In this document: positions 1-10,965 of the stretch, piece after piece
Numbering within the stretch: position 1 is the stretch's first letter
How the letters are laid out: every line of letters starts with the position of its first letter
NCBI RefSeq assembly: GCF_002073975.1
Contig: NZ_CP020384.1
Coordinates: 1,674,001 to 1,738,000 of the forward strand
DNA length: 64,000 nt
Source: Rhodovulum sp. MB263
Lineage (GTDB): Bacteria > Pseudomonadota > Alphaproteobacteria > Rhodobacterales > Rhodobacteraceae
Direction of reading: 5' to 3'
Program-made: the position numbers and the translations under genes
Notes under the pieces: model-generated
Databases searched by the model: none
Seen by the model: only the letters and a program-made list of their open reading frames with translations
What the model was told of the DNA's origin: nothing

Positions 1-12
1 AAGTGCCCCCCC

Positions 13-966
13 ATGTTCAGCTATCTTCTCAGGCGTCTGATCCTCGTGCTGCCGGTGGCCTTCGGCGTTTCGGTGATCTGCTTCCTCTTGGTGCAGATCG
101 CGCCCGGCGACCCGCTGACCGCGATCATGCCGGTCGATGCCACGGCCGAGGAACAGGCGGCGATGCGCGCGGCCTACGGTTTGGACAAGCCCCTGCCGCT
201 GCAATACGCGATCTGGGTCGGCAATCTCGCGCAGGGCGATATGGGCCGCTCGATCGCGACCGGGCGCCCGGTCGCGGCCGAGGTCTTCGGCGCGGTGCAG
301 AATTCGCTGCTGCTCGCGCTCAGCGCCGCCGTCATCGCCTTTCCCATCGGCATCTTCCTCGGCTTTCTGGCCGGCTATTTCCGCGACACCGCGCTCGACA
401 AGGCGGTGACGGCGGTCTCGATCGCGGGCGTTTCGGTGCCGAATTACTGGCTCGGCATCGTGCTTGTCATCATCTTCTCGGTCAATCTGGGCTGGCTGCC
501 CTCGATGGGGGCGGGCCCCGGGGGCTCGCGCGACTGGTCCTGGAACTGGGAGCATATGCGCCATCTGGTCCTGCCCGCGGTGACGCTGGCGGTGGTGCCC
601 ATCGGCATCGTCGCCCGCACCGTGCGGGCGCTCTCGGGCGACATTCTCGGCATGGATTTCGTGCAGGCGCTTTACGCCAAGGGCATGAGCCGGCTCGACG
701 TGCTGATCCATGTCGGCCGCAATGCCGCCGCGACCGCGCTGTCGGTGATGGGGCTGCAACTGGGCTATCTGCTTGGCGGCTCGATCCTGATCGAGACCGT
801 GTTCAACTGGCCGGGCTCGGGCTTTCTGCTGTCGAACGCGATCTTCCAGCGCGACCTGCCGCTTCTGCAGGGCACGATCCTGGTGCTTGCGCTGTTCTTC
901 GTCGCCATGAACCTCATCGTCGACGTGGCCCAGGCCGCCATCGACCCGCGGATAAAGAGGAGCTGA
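13..966 (+). CDS. Peptide-type ABC transporter permease (DppB/OppB family)
   Basis: Inner-membrane permease of 317 residues, the usual length for the DppB/OppB family, which forms one half of the channel of dipeptide, oligopeptide or nickel importers. The N-terminus has the family look: residues MFSYLLRRL followed by a first membrane helix and the PGDP turn at about residues 31-34. Further hydrophobic helices and a cytoplasmic EAA-type loop near residue 220 (DFVQALYAKGMS) are visible. It is the first gene seen of a plus-strand run that continues with a second permease 4 bases downstream and two ATPases. The substrate-binding protein expected for the system is not in the window and probably lies upstream. 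Substrate cannot be read from the sequence; the amidase and RidA-like genes at the end of the run suggest an amide-containing compound (inference). Confidence 0.93.
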   Translation: MFSYLLRRLILVLPVAFGVSVICFLLVQIAPGDPLTAIMPVDATAEEQAAMRAAYGLDKPLPLQYAIWVGNLAQGDMGRSIATGRPVAAEVFGAVQNSLLLALSAAVIAFPIGIFLGFLAGYFRDTALDKAVTAVSIAGVSVPNYWLGIVLVIIFSVNLGWLPSMGAGPGGSRDWSWNWEHMRHLVLPAVTLAVVPIGIVARTVRALSGDILGMDFVQALYAKGMSRLDVLIHVGRNAAATALSVMGLQLGYLLGGSILIETVFNWPGSGFLLSNAIFQRDLPLLQGTILVLALFFVAMNLIVDVAQAAIDPRIKRS

Positions 967-970
967 GCCG

Positions 971-1855
971 ATGGCGCTGACCGAAACCCTCGAGCCGGTT
1001 CAGACCCCCGAGGCGCGCAAGGGCTACTGGGCGGGCGTGGCCGGGCGGCTGGCGCGCGACCCGGTCTCGATGCTCTGCCTCGCCGTGGTCGTCATGCTGA
1101 TCCTCGCCGCGATCTTCGCGCCGTATCTCGGGCTTGCCGATCCCTACAAGGGCTCGATGATCGCGCGGCTGAAACCCATCGGCACGCCCGGCCATCTCCT
1201 CGGCACCGACGAGCAGGGCCGCGACATGCTGGCCCGTCTGATCCATGGCGGGCGGCTGACGCTGTTCATCGGGCTGATGCCGGTGGTCTTCGCCTTCTTC
1301 ATCGGCACGGCCCTAGGCATCGTCGCGGGCTATGTCGGCGGCAGGCTCAACACCCTCATCATGCGGGTGGTCGATGTCTTCTTCGCCTTCCCCTCGGTGC
1401 TTCTGGCCATCGCCATCTCGGGTGCGCTGGGGGCGGGCATCGTCAATTCGCTGGTCTCGCTGACCATCGTCTTCGTGCCGCCCATCACCCGCGTCGCCGA
1501 GGCGGTGACCTCGGGCGTGCGCAGTCTCGATTACATCGACGCGGCCCGCGCCACCGGCGCCAGCGCGCTGACCGTGATCCGGGTCCATGTCATCGGCAAC
1601 GTGCTGTCGCCGATCTTCGTCTATGCCACCTCGCTGACCAGCGTCTGCATGATCCTCGCGGCGGGGCTTTCCTTCCTCGGGATCGGCGTCCGCCCGCCCG
1701 AGCCGGAATGGGGCCTGATGCTGAACACGCTGCGCTCGGCGATCTATGTCGATCCGTGGCTCTCGGCGCTGCCGGGGGTGATGATCTTCGTCACCTCGCT
1801 GTGCCTCAACCTGCTGAGCGACGGCGTGAGGAGTGCGATGAATGTCCGCGACTGA
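971..1855 (+). CDS. Peptide-type ABC transporter permease (DppC/OppC family)
   Basis: Second channel subunit, 294 residues. The DppC pattern is clear: a cytoplasmic N-terminal tail, a first helix near residues 33-55, the short periplasmic segment ending in GTDEQGRD, then the binding-protein-dependent transport domain with the EAA loop DYIDAARATGAS near residue 180 and the FLGIGVRPPEPEWG motif near residue 235, which is typical of DppC/OppC. It follows the DppB-like gene by 4 bases and its 3' end overlaps the next ATPase gene by 14 bases, so the genes are very likely co-transcribed and translationally coupled. Confidence 0.93.
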   Translation: MALTETLEPVQTPEARKGYWAGVAGRLARDPVSMLCLAVVVMLILAAIFAPYLGLADPYKGSMIARLKPIGTPGHLLGTDEQGRDMLARLIHGGRLTLFIGLMPVVFAFFIGTALGIVAGYVGGRLNTLIMRVVDVFFAFPSVLLAIAISGALGAGIVNSLVSLTIVFVPPITRVAEAVTSGVRSLDYIDAARATGASALTVIRVHVIGNVLSPIFVYATSLTSVCMILAAGLSFLGIGVRPPEPEWGLMLNTLRSAIYVDPWLSALPGVMIFVTSLCLNLLSDGVRSAMNVRD

Positions 1856-2882
1856 GCTTTACGACCTTCTTCCCGACCGCGGCGGCCCGGCCCAGCCCCT
1901 TTTGACGGTGCGGGGGCTGCGGAAATACTTCCCCGTCCGGGGCGGCATCCTCGGCCGCACCCAGGCCATGGTGCAGGCCGTTGACGGGGTCTCCTTCGAG
2001 GTCCGGAAGGGCGAGACGCTGGGCATCGTCGGCGAATCCGGCTGCGGCAAATCGACCACGGCACGACTGGCGGTGGGGCTGATCGAGCGCGACCGGGGCG
2101 AGATCATCTTCGACGGCGACGCGCTGGGCGACACGCTTAGCTTGCGCGAGTTGCGCCGCGGCATCCAGATGGTGTTCCAGGACAGCTATGCCTCGCTGAA
2201 CCCGCGGCTGACCATCGAGGAGTCGGTGGCCTTCGGCGCCAGGGTGCAGGGCCTTTCGGACCCGATGGGGCGGGCCCATGGCCTGCTGACCCGGGTGGGG
2301 CTCGATCCTGCGCGCTTTGCCCAGCGCTATCCGCATGAGCTGTCGGGCGGCCAGCGCCAGCGCGTGAACATCGCCCGGGCGCTGGCGATGTCGCCCCGGC
2401 TGGTGGTGCTGGACGAGGCGGTCTCGGCGCTCGACAAGTCGGTCGAGGCGCAGGTCCTGAACCTGCTGGCCGATCTGCGCGCCGAATTCGGGCTGACCTA
2501 TATCTTCATCAGCCATGATCTGAACGTGGTGCGCTACATCTCGGACCGGGTGCTGGTGATGTATCTGGGCGAGGTGGTCGAGGTCGCGCCGGTCGAGGCG
2601 ATCTGGGCGCGGCAGGCCCATCCCTATACCCGCTCGCTGTTCTCGGCGATGCCCTCGATGGACCCGGACAACCGTACCGAGGAACCGCCCCTGACGGGCG
2701 ATCCGCCGAACCCGATCGACCCGCCCGAGGGCTGCCGGTTTCACACCCGCTGTCCCTTTGCCGCAACGCTTTGCGGGCGCAAGGCGCCCGCGCTGCGCCC
2801 GCTCGACGACGGCGGCCATCTGGCCGCCTGCCACCTTCACGACCCGGCCTCGGGTCATCCAAAGGCGGGGAAGATCGCATGA
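1842..2882 (+). CDS. Peptide-type ABC transporter ATP-binding protein (DppF/OppF-like)
   Basis: Cytoplasmic ATPase subunit of 346 residues that energises the neighbouring permeases. It shows Walker A GESGCGKS, the Q-loop in [12 protein letters not shown], the ABC signature LSGGQRQR, Walker [12 protein letters not shown] and the H-loop in ISHDLNVV. The C-terminus carries the oligopeptide-transporter tail with the cysteine cluster [15 protein letters not shown], typical of OppD/OppF proteins. Its start overlaps the permease gene by 14 bases and its stop overlaps the next start as ATGA. As the first of two ATPases with the SALD variant after Walker B it fits the OppF-type partner; the order F then D is less common than D then F. 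Confidence 0.93.
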   Translation: MSATELYDLLPDRGGPAQPLLTVRGLRKYFPVRGGILGRTQAMVQAVDGVSFEVRKGETLGIVGESGCGKSTTARLAVGLIERDRGEIIFDGDALGDTLSLRELRRGIQMVFQDSYASLNPRLTIEESVAFGARVQGLSDPMGRAHGLLTRVGLDPARFAQRYPHELSGGQRQRVNIARALAMSPRLVVLDEAVSALDKSVEAQVLNLLADLRAEFGLTYIFISHDLNVVRYISDRVLVMYLGEVVEVAPVEAIWARQAHPYTRSLFSAMPSMDPDNRTEEPPLTGDPPNPIDPPEGCRFHTRCPFAATLCGRKAPALRPLDDGGHLAACHLHDPASGHPKAGKIA

Positions 2883-3859
2883 CCGACACGCTTCTCGACA
2901 TCCGCAACCTCTCCGTCCGCTTCAGGGGCGCGCGCACGGTCCATGCCATCAACGATCTGTCGCTGTCGCTGGGGCAGGGCGAGACGCTGGCGCTTCTGGG
3001 CGAAAGCGGTTCGGGCAAGAGCGTCACGCTGAAGGCGCTCCTGGGGCTCCTGCCGCCGAAACGGACCGAGATCGAGGGCGATATCCGGGTCGGCGGCACC
3101 GATGTGCTGCGGCTGTCGGGGCGGGCGCTGAGGCGCTATCGCGGCGGCGAGGTGTCGATGGTGTTCCAGGAGCCGGCGCTGGCGCTCGACCCGGTCTACA
3201 CCGTCGGCGCCCAGATCGCCGAGACGGTGATGCGGCACAAGCGGGTCCGGCGCGCCGAGGCGATGGAGGTCGCGCTTGATATGCTCCGGCGCGTCAGGAT
3301 CCCATCGCCCGAGCGGCGGCTGCAGAATTTCCCGCATGAGTTGTCAGGCGGCATGCGTCAGCGGGTGATGATCGCGCTGGCGCTGGCCTGCCGGCCCCGG
3401 CTTCTGCTGGCCGACGAACCGACAACGGCTCTTGACGCCACCGTCCAGATCCAGATTCTGCTTCTGCTGCGCGAACTGCAGAAGGAATTCGGAATGGGGG
3501 TGGTCTTCGTCACCCACGATATCGGTGTGGCGGTGGAAGTCTCGGAACGGATCGCGGTGATGTATGCCGGCCGGATCGTCGAAGAGGGCACCACCCGTGA
3601 AATCATCCGGGATCCGCGCCACCCCTACACGCGCGGGCTTCTGGCGGCCAACCTGCACGATGTGGCACGGGGCAAGCGGCTTGCCGCGATCCCGGGCGCG
3701 CCGCCCGCGCTGGAGACCCGGCCCGCTTCCTGTTCCTTCGCTCCGCGCTGTGCGCTGGCCGGACCCGACTGCCGGGCCGGGCTGCCGCCGGTTCTGACCC
3801 CTGCGCCACGGCGCCGCGTGGCCTGTCTGCGCGCCGACGAGGCCGTTCCTGCCGAGTGA
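2879..3859 (+). CDS. Peptide-type ABC transporter ATP-binding protein (DppD/OppD-like)
   Basis: Second ATPase of the transporter, 326 residues from the ATG at 2879, which overlaps the preceding stop codon (ATGA). A longer open frame exists upstream but it only overlaps the previous gene, so the short start is chosen; the protein then begins [15 protein letters not shown] as OppD proteins do. Walker A GESGSGKS, signature LSGGMRQR (the M is typical of OppD-type subunits), Walker B LLADEPTTALD and H-loop VTHDIGV are all present, as is the C-terminal cysteine-containing tail (CSFAPRC). It acts as a heterodimer with the protein encoded at 1842-2882. Confidence 0.93.
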   Translation: MTDTLLDIRNLSVRFRGARTVHAINDLSLSLGQGETLALLGESGSGKSVTLKALLGLLPPKRTEIEGDIRVGGTDVLRLSGRALRRYRGGEVSMVFQEPALALDPVYTVGAQIAETVMRHKRVRRAEAMEVALDMLRRVRIPSPERRLQNFPHELSGGMRQRVMIALALACRPRLLLADEPTTALDATVQIQILLLLRELQKEFGMGVVFVTHDIGVAVEVSERIAVMYAGRIVEEGTTREIIRDPRHPYTRGLLAANLHDVARGKRLAAIPGAPPALETRPASCSFAPRCALAGPDCRAGLPPVLTPAPRRRVACLRADEAVPAE

Positions 3860-3863
3860 CTGG

Positions 3864-5039
3864 ATGCTGATCGAGAAAGATGCCTATCATGCCTTTATGC
3901 CTTATCCCGCCAATGCGGTGGACAATGCCCCTGACGGTCCGCTGGCCGGGCTGACCTTCGCGGTCAAGGATCTGTTCGACGTGAAGGGCTACCGCACCGG
4001 CTGCGGCTGCCCGCTGAAACTGGCCGCGAGCCTCGAGGCCGACAGCTCGGCCCCCGCCGTTCAGCGCCTGCTCGATGCGGGCGCGCGCTTCGTCGGCAAG
4101 ACCCATACCGACGAGCTGGCCTGGGCGCTTTACGGAATGAATGCCCATTTCGGCACCCCGGTGAACCCGAAGGCGCCCGACCGCATTCCGGGCGGATCCT
4201 CCTCGGGCTCGGCGGTCGCGGTGGCCGCCGGACTGGCCGATATCGCCCTTGGCACCGATACCGGCGGCTCGATCCGGGCACCGTCGAGCTTTTGCGGGGT
4301 CTGGGGGCTTCGACCCACCCATGGCCGGGTGCCGCTCGAGGGCGCGATGGCGCTGGCGCCGAGCTATGACACGGCCGGGCTCATGGCGCGGGACGGTGCC
4401 ACGCTTCTCAAGGCGGCCACGGCGCTGATGGCGCCCGACCCGGTGCCGCTGCCCGAGATGCCCGATCTGCTCTGGCCCGCCGACATGGTGGCCCAGCTCG
4501 ACGAGGCGCCGCGCGCGGTGCTGGAGGCTGCGTTCGGGGCCATGCCCTCGCGCGAGGTCGAGGTCTATCCCGAGGGCGCGGCGGCGGCCTATGCCGCCTA
4601 TCTGGTGACCAATGGCGCCGATGCCCGCGACACGGTGCTGCCCTTCATCCGAAGCTCGGGCATGCCGCTGGTGCGCGGCATCGACGGGCGCGCGGCGGCG
4701 GCCGAGGCGCTCGACGAGGCCGGGATCGACAGGGCCCGCGCCACCCGCCATGCCTTCACCGCCCATCTCGAGGAACTTCTGGTCGACGGCGTCCTGCTGG
4801 CGCCGGCGGTCCATGCCCCGCCCTTTGCGCTCGATGCGCCGGTCGAGGTCTTCGACGGCTTCCGTCATGACGCGATGCGGCTTCTCTGTGTCGCGGGGCT
4901 GGCAGGGCTGCCGCAGGTGGTGATGCCCGCGGGCATGGTCGAGGGGGCGCCCTACGGGGTGTCGCTGATCGGGCCGCGCGGCTCGGATCTGTCGCTGATC
5001 GCGCTGGCGCTCCGCTTCGCACCAGAGCCCCAGCAATGA
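3864..5039 (+). CDS. Amidase-signature family amidase
   Basis: Predicted cytoplasmic amidase of 391 residues that hydrolyses a C-N amide bond. The whole Ser-cisSer-Lys triad of the amidase signature family is visible: Lys35 in TFAVKDLFD, the cis-serine in GGSSSGS (about residue 112) and the nucleophile Ser136 in GTDTGGSIR. The protein is shorter than GatA or classic amidases (about 450-500), consistent with the compact, single-domain members. The ATG is 4 bases after the ATPase stop, and the 3' end overlaps the next gene by ATGA, so it belongs to the transport operon. The natural substrate is unknown; an imported amide or ureido compound is a reasonable inference. Confidence 0.9.
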   Translation: MLIEKDAYHAFMPYPANAVDNAPDGPLAGLTFAVKDLFDVKGYRTGCGCPLKLAASLEADSSAPAVQRLLDAGARFVGKTHTDELAWALYGMNAHFGTPVNPKAPDRIPGGSSSGSAVAVAAGLADIALGTDTGGSIRAPSSFCGVWGLRPTHGRVPLEGAMALAPSYDTAGLMARDGATLLKAATALMAPDPVPLPEMPDLLWPADMVAQLDEAPRAVLEAAFGAMPSREVEVYPEGAAAAYAAYLVTNGADARDTVLPFIRSSGMPLVRGIDGRAAAAEALDEAGIDRARATRHAFTAHLEELLVDGVLLAPAVHAPPFALDAPVEVFDGFRHDAMRLLCVAGLAGLPQVVMPAGMVEGAPYGVSLIGPRGSDLSLIALALRFAPEPQQ

Positions 5040-5503
5040 CCCTTTGTCCGGTCGAAAGCCGGCTTTGCGAGCTCGGGCACCGGCTGCCCGACAGCGCCCC
5101 CTCGCGGGCGCTGTTCCTGCCGGGCAAGATCAGCGGCAATCTGCTGTTCCTGTCCGGGCAGATCTGCGAATGGGAGGGGGAGCCGCGGTATTTCGGCCCG
5201 GCCGGGGACGATTTCGACCTGGCCGAGGCGCAGGCGGCGGCCCGGATGTGCGCGCTGAACCTCCTGTTCTCTGCCCGCAGCCTGCTGGGCGCACTGAGCC
5301 GGGTCCGCGAGGTCGTGCGTCTCGGCGGTTTCGTCTCGGCGCCTCCCGGTTTCGAGAGCGGGCCGATGATCGTCGACGGCGCCTCGCAGCTTTTCATCGA
5401 TCTCTGGGGCGAGGCCGGACGGCATGCCCGCACGGCGGTCTGCGTGTCGTCGCTGCCGGCCAATGCCCTGGTCGAGATCGACGCGGTGTTCGAGATCGGC
5501 TGA
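5036..5503 (+). CDS. RidA (YjgF/YER057c/UK114)-like family protein
   Basis: Small cytoplasmic protein of 155 residues resembling the Rid family, whose best known members hydrolyse reactive enamine/imine intermediates and whose other members act in amide and ureido-compound catabolism. Features that fit are the central GNLLFLSGQ strand (residues 37-45), the mixed alpha/beta pattern and the C-terminal strand NALVEIDAVFEI. I do not see the exact catalytic Arg block of RidA itself (the usual R-N-x-x-C stretch is replaced around FVSAPPGFESGP), so a sub-family member is more likely than a true RidA. It overlaps the amidase stop by 4 bases and is the last gene of the plus-strand operon; the next gene is convergent, 22 bases away. 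Confidence 0.85.
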   Translation: MTLCPVESRLCELGHRLPDSAPSRALFLPGKISGNLLFLSGQICEWEGEPRYFGPAGDDFDLAEAQAAARMCALNLLFSARSLLGALSRVREVVRLGGFVSAPPGFESGPMIVDGASQLFIDLWGEAGRHARTAVCVSSLPANALVEIDAVFEIG

Positions 5504-5525
5504 GAGGCGACCGGTTGGGGCGCGC

Positions 5526-6324
5526 TCAGTCGGGGCGCCGCATCTCGGGGGCGGCGGCGATCAGCATCCGGGTATAGGCACTTTGCGGCGCGTCGAAGAT
5601 CTGCGCGGTCGGTCCGTCCTCGATCAGCCGGCCGTGCCGGATCAGCGCGACCCGGTCGCAGAGATAATGCACCACGCCCAGGTCGTGGCTGATGAAGAGA
5701 TAGGTCAGCCCCAGCCGGTCCTGCAGGTCGATCAGCAGGTTCAGCACCTGCGCCTGCACCGAGACGTCGAGAGCCGAGGTCGGCTCGTCGAGCAGCAGCA
5801 GCTCGGGGCGCGCGGCCAGCGCCCGGGCGATGCAGACCCGCTGCCGCTGTCCGCCCGAGAATTCATGCGGAAACCGGCGCAGATGCTCGGCCCGCAGCCC
5901 CACCATCGCCATCAGCTCGGCGGCACGCTCGCGCCGTCCGCGCCGGTCCAGACCGACGATCTCTCGATGCACCCGCATCGGTTCGGTCACGATCTGCTCG
6001 ATGGTCATGCGCGGGTTCAGCGCGGCCTGCGGGTCCTGGAACACGATCTGGACCCGGGCGCGGAAGGCACGGAGCGCGCGCGGCCCGAACCTGGCCACGT
6101 CCTCTCCGCGATAGAGGATCTGCCCGGCATCCGGCGCCTCGAGCCGCAGGATCGCGCGTGTCAGCGTGCTCTTGCCCGAGCCGCTTTCGCCCACCAGCCC
6201 GAGGCTTTCGCCGCGCCCGATGCTCAGGCTTACATCCTCCAGCGCGATCACCTCGGGGCTGCGCGACAGCAGGCTCCGGCACGGGCGGTAGCGGCGGGTG
6301 AGGCCGCGGATCTCGAGAAGCGGC

Positions 6325-6332
<8 letters not shown>
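5526..6332 (-). CDS. Peptide-type ABC transporter ATP-binding protein (DppF/OppF-like), second system
   Basis: ATPase of 268 residues and last gene of the long minus-strand operon. Walker [10 protein letters not shown], signature FSGGQRQR, Walker B LLLDEPTSALD and H-loop ISHDLGVV are intact. I start it at the ATG at 6332 (MAEPLLEIRGLTRRY); the frame stays open further upstream but that stretch is proline-rich and simply overlaps the preceding ATPase gene. With this start the two genes overlap by 8 bases. The protein ends shortly after the AYTRMLIAAAPE motif, lacking the long cysteine-containing tail seen in its partner; short OppF-like subunits of this kind are common. Confidence 0.92.
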
Positions 6333-7361
<1,029 letters not shown>

Positions 7362-7362
<1 letters not shown>

Positions 7363-8246
7363 CAGTGGCGCCCCTTCGGGTCGAGCAGGTCGCGCAGCCC
7401 GTCGCCCAGCAGGTTGAAGCCGAACACCGACACGAAGATCGCAAGCCCCGGCGCCATTGCCGTCCACCAGACATCCGGCATGTAGTTGCGCGCGGTCGCC
7501 AGCATTGTGCCCCATTCCGGCACCGGCGGCCGCACCCCGATGCCGATGAAGCCGAGCCCGGCCACGGCGAGGATCGCGAAGCCCATGTCGAGCGACATCT
7601 TGACGATCACCGGCGAGAGACAATTGGGCAGCACATGGCAAAACAGCACCCGCGCCTGAGAGGCGCCCATTGCCCGGGCGGCGGTGACATAGACCGCCTC
7701 GCGTGCCGACAGCACCTCGCCGCGCAGCAGCCGGGCATAGCCGGGCCACCAGCCCAGCGAGATCGCCAGCACCATGTTCTGGAAGCCCGGCCCCAGCGCC
7801 GCGGCGATGGCCATGGCGAGGATCAGGTTCGGAACCGTCAGCACCAGATCGGTCAGCCGCATCAGGATCTCGTCGATCCAGCCGCCCGCAAAGCCCGCGA
7901 TGGCGCCGACAAGCGTGCCGATGGCGCTGCCGATCAGCACCACCGCAAAGCCCGCCAGCACCGAGACGCTGGCGCCCGCGAGGGTCAGCGACAGCACGTC
8001 CTGCCCGAGCTCGTTGGTGCCGAAGGGATGCGCGGCCGAGGGCGGCAGGAAGCGCGCGGCGGTGTCGATGCCGCCCGCGACATGATCGGGATAGGGCGCG
8101 AGAAACGGGCCGAGGGCGGCCGTCGCCAGCACCAGCGCGACCAGCCCCGCGCCGACCATCGACAGCCGGCTCTGGCGGAACCTGCAGAAGGCGCGGTGCA
8201 GCCCCTCGCGGCGTGGGCGCAGGGGGGGGGAGGTCAGGGCGCTCAT
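7362..8246 (-). CDS. Peptide-type ABC transporter permease (DppC/OppC family), second system
   Basis: Channel subunit of 294 residues. It begins MSALTSPPLRP, has a first helix near residues 28-50, the periplasmic GTNELGQDVL segment, the EAA loop AVYVTAARAMGAS and the family motif FIGIGVRPPVPEWG. Start at 8246 overlaps the stop of the upstream DppB-like gene by 4 bases; an in-frame upstream extension merely overlaps that gene and is rejected. It pairs with the permease at 8243-9250 to form the membrane channel of the second importer. Confidence 0.92.
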
Positions 8247-9250
8247 CCGTAGCGGACCTTCGGGTCGACCAGCCCGTAGGCCAGGTCGATGACGAGATTG
8301 ACGAAGATGAAGATCAGCCCGCTGACGAGCGCCACCCCGATCACCGGCATCATGTCCTGGCTGAGGATCGCGCGCGTGGCGTAAAGCCCGAGCCCGGGCC
8401 AGTCGAACACGGTCTCGACCAGCACCGTCCCGCCCAGAAGCCAGCCGATGTAGAGCCCGGTCACCGTCAGCGTCGACGAGATCGCGTTGCGGCCGACGGT
8501 CTTGATCAGGATCTTGCGGCGCGGCAGGCCGAGGGCGCGGGCGGTGGTGACGTAATCCTCGGCCATCACCTCGATCGCCGCGGCGCGCATGGTGCGCATG
8601 ATCGCGGCCAGCGGCGAGAGCGAGAGTGCGAGGGCGGGCAGGGCGAGATGGCGGCAGGCCGCGCCCAGCGTCCGCCACTCGCCCGCCAGTGCCGCATCGA
8701 GGGTGACGAATCCCGTCACCCGGGGCGGCGGAAAGGTCACGACCGGAAGCTGTCCGCCCAGCGGCAGCCACATCAGCCACATCGCGAAGACCAGTTGCAG
8801 CAGCAGGCCGAGGAAGAAGCGCGGCATCGAGATCGCCCCGATCGCCAGCACCTGGCTGAGATAGTCGGGCCAGCGATTGCGCCAGAGCGCGGTCAGAAGC
8901 CCCAGCGGCAGGCCGATGGCCAGCGCGATCATCATCGCGGACAGCACCAGTTCCAGCGTCGCGGGCAGATAGGTGGCGATATCCTCGGCGACCGGGCGCC
9001 GGGTCATCAGCGAGCGCCCCAGATCGCCCCGGGCCAGCCCCGAGACATAGCTGAGATACTGCTCCCAGACCGGCCGGTCGAGCCCGAACTCCCGCGCCAG
9101 CGCGGCGCGCTCGGCCAGTGTCGCATTGGGGCCGGCGGCCAGCCCGACCGGATCGCCCGGCAAGAGCCTGGCGATGGCGAACATGATCAGCGTCAGCCCG
9201 ATCAGGACGGGCACGAGCATCAGGAGGCGGCGGAGGAGAAAGCTCAGCAT
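8243..9250 (-). CDS. Peptide-type ABC transporter permease (DppB/OppB family), second system
   Basis: Channel subunit of 335 residues with the classic N-terminus MLSFLLRRLLMLVPV and the LLPGDP turn near residue 29. Six hydrophobic helices and the EAA-type loop DYVTTARALGLPRRKI can be read, and the C-terminus DLAYGLVDPKVRYG matches the family end. It lies 67 bases after the binding-protein gene and overlaps the DppC-like gene by ATGA, so it is an internal gene of the same operon. Confidence 0.93.
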   Translation of the reverse strand: MLSFLLRRLLMLVPVLIGLTLIMFAIARLLPGDPVGLAAGPNATLAERAALAREFGLDRPVWEQYLSYVSGLARGDLGRSLMTRRPVAEDIATYLPATLELVLSAMMIALAIGLPLGLLTALWRNRWPDYLSQVLAIGAISMPRFFLGLLLQLVFAMWLMWLPLGGQLPVVTFPPPRVTGFVTLDAALAGEWRTLGAACRHLALPALALSLSPLAAIMRTMRAAAIEVMAEDYVTTARALGLPRRKILIKTVGRNAISSTLTVTGLYIGWLLGGTVLVETVFDWPGLGLYATRAILSQDMMPVIGVALVSGLIFIFVNLVIDLAYGLVDPKVRYG

Positions 9251-9317
9251 GGGCCGGCTCCCCGACCGCGCCGCGCCTGCCGCGCCGGCTGTGGCGCGGC
9301 GGGACGGATGCCCGGCC

Positions 9318-10901
9318 TCAGCTCAGCGACAGCGGCCAGCATTCGATGGCGTTCGAGGCGACCGGGGTGAACACGTAGTTCTGAACCGACGCGCGCAGCC
9401 CGAGCTTGCGCTTTTCGAGCACCCCGAAAATGTCGGGCGCATCCGCCACCACCGCGCGCTGGAAATCGCCGTAGATCTGCCGGCGTCTGTCGGGATCGAT
9501 CTCGGCCCGGCCCGCCTCGATCAGCCGGTCGACCTCGGGACTGGAATAGACCGCGTTCTGCCAGTTTCCGTTCGAGGCGGAATGATAGGCGGCATAGGCG
9601 ATATTGTCGGGATCGCCGTAATTCGCGGTCTGATAGACCGGGAAGAAGTCGGGGAAGGTCTCGGGGCGGGCGCAGGCGGCGACCATGTCGGGCCAGGACA
9701 GCGGCTGGATCTCGAGCCCGATGCCAAGCGCCTTGAGGCTGTCGAGCAGCACCATCGCATAGCGCCGCTCCTGCTCGAGATGCGAGACATAGACCATCTT
9801 CAGCGTGATCCCGCCCTCGGGCGTGGCGGTCCTGGCCAGATGCGCGCGCGCGGCCTCGGGATCGTGTCGCGGCACCTCCAACCCGGGATCGTGGCCGAGA
9901 ATGCCATTGGGCAGAGGCCCGACCATCAGCTCGGCATATCCGGCCGTATCGAGCAGCGCCCGGTAGTTCACGGCATAAGAGATCGCGCGGCGCATGTTGA
10001 TATCGGCCAGCGGACCGTGGCGGGTGTTCATCTTGATCGAGAAGGTGCGGTATTCGGGTTCGATCACCCGGACCACGCCGGGCGCGCCCTCGAGCGCGTC
10101 CATGTCCTCGGAGCTCAGATCGAGCGCGGCATGGGTTTCGCCCCGCTGCAGCATCAGCCTCTCGCTGGCCGCCTCGCGCGAGACGCGCCAGATGATGCCG
10201 TCGAGATTGCCCCCGCCGGGCTGCCAGGCGGTCGGCGCGCGCAGGAAGCGGTACAGCGCGCCGGAGCGGCTTTGCTGAAGCTGGAACGGTCCCGAGGCGG
10301 CGGTATTCGACATCAGCCAGCTCTGGCCGTCATCCTCGCCCAGATGGGCCTCGACCACGGCCTTCTCGACCACCGCGAACCAGGGCAGTACCGAGAGGAA
10401 CGCGGCGAAGGGTGCTGCAAGCGAGATCCTGACCGTGGCCGGATCGAGCGCCTCCAGCCCCTCGGGCGTGACGATGTTGCGCAGCATCCAGGAATTGCCC
10501 TTGGCGAGACGCAGCGCGCGGGCGAAGGAATAGACCACGTCCTCGGCGGTGACGGGTTGCCCGGAATGGAACCGCGCTGCCGGATCGAGCCGGAAGGTGA
10601 AGACCATGCCGTCTTCGGAGGTCTCCCAGCTTTGCGCCAGCCCGGGCACCGGTTCGGGGGGCGTGCCCGCGGTCCGCAGCAGCGGGTCATAGACATTGCG
10701 CATGAAGAAGGCCGGGGCCGAGCCCGAGGTGGTATGCGGGTCGAGATTGGGGAAATCACTGCCCGAGGCAATGATCATCAGCCTTGGGTCCCTGGCCAGG
10801 ACGGGGGCGGGCAGGGCGGCGGCAAGCGTCCCGGCGGCCAGGCCGGATCCGGCCAGCGCAAGGACCTTGCGCCGGGTCGGCGCTTCAGGCGAATGGGGCA
10901 T
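9318..10901 (-). CDS. Periplasmic substrate-binding protein of peptide-type ABC transporter (SBP family 5)
   Basis: Binding protein of 527 residues of the DppA/OppA class, delivering ligand to the two permeases downstream. The N-terminus TRRKVLALAGSGLAAG followed by an Ala-rich stretch ending PAPVLA looks like a twin-arginine-type export signal, as is common for this family in alphaproteobacteria. The family 5 signature region (PVPGLAQSWE, FTFRLDPAARFHSGQPVTAEDVVYSF at about residues 83-120) is intact. A ribosome site GGAGA lies 6 bases before the ATG. It follows the hydantoinase gene by 81 bases, and that gap holds a palindrome that may let it be controlled separately. Confidence 0.93.
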   Translation of the reverse strand: MPHSPEAPTRRKVLALAGSGLAAGTLAAALPAPVLARDPRLMIIASGSDFPNLDPHTTSGSAPAFFMRNVYDPLLRTAGTPPEPVPGLAQSWETSEDGMVFTFRLDPAARFHSGQPVTAEDVVYSFARALRLAKGNSWMLRNIVTPEGLEALDPATVRISLAAPFAAFLSVLPWFAVVEKAVVEAHLGEDDGQSWLMSNTAASGPFQLQQSRSGALYRFLRAPTAWQPGGGNLDGIIWRVSREAASERLMLQRGETHAALDLSSEDMDALEGAPGVVRVIEPEYRTFSIKMNTRHGPLADINMRRAISYAVNYRALLDTAGYAELMVGPLPNGILGHDPGLEVPRHDPEAARAHLARTATPEGGITLKMVYVSHLEQERRYAMVLLDSLKALGIGLEIQPLSWPDMVAACARPETFPDFFPVYQTANYGDPDNIAYAAYHSASNGNWQNAVYSSPEVDRLIEAGRAEIDPDRRRQIYGDFQRAVVADAPDIFGVLEKRKLGLRASVQNYVFTPVASNAIECWPLSLS

Positions 10902-10965
10902 TCGAGGTCTCCGAGTTGGATGTGCCCGTTCCGGGTCTCGTTGGCAATGGGTCAGACGTGACAGT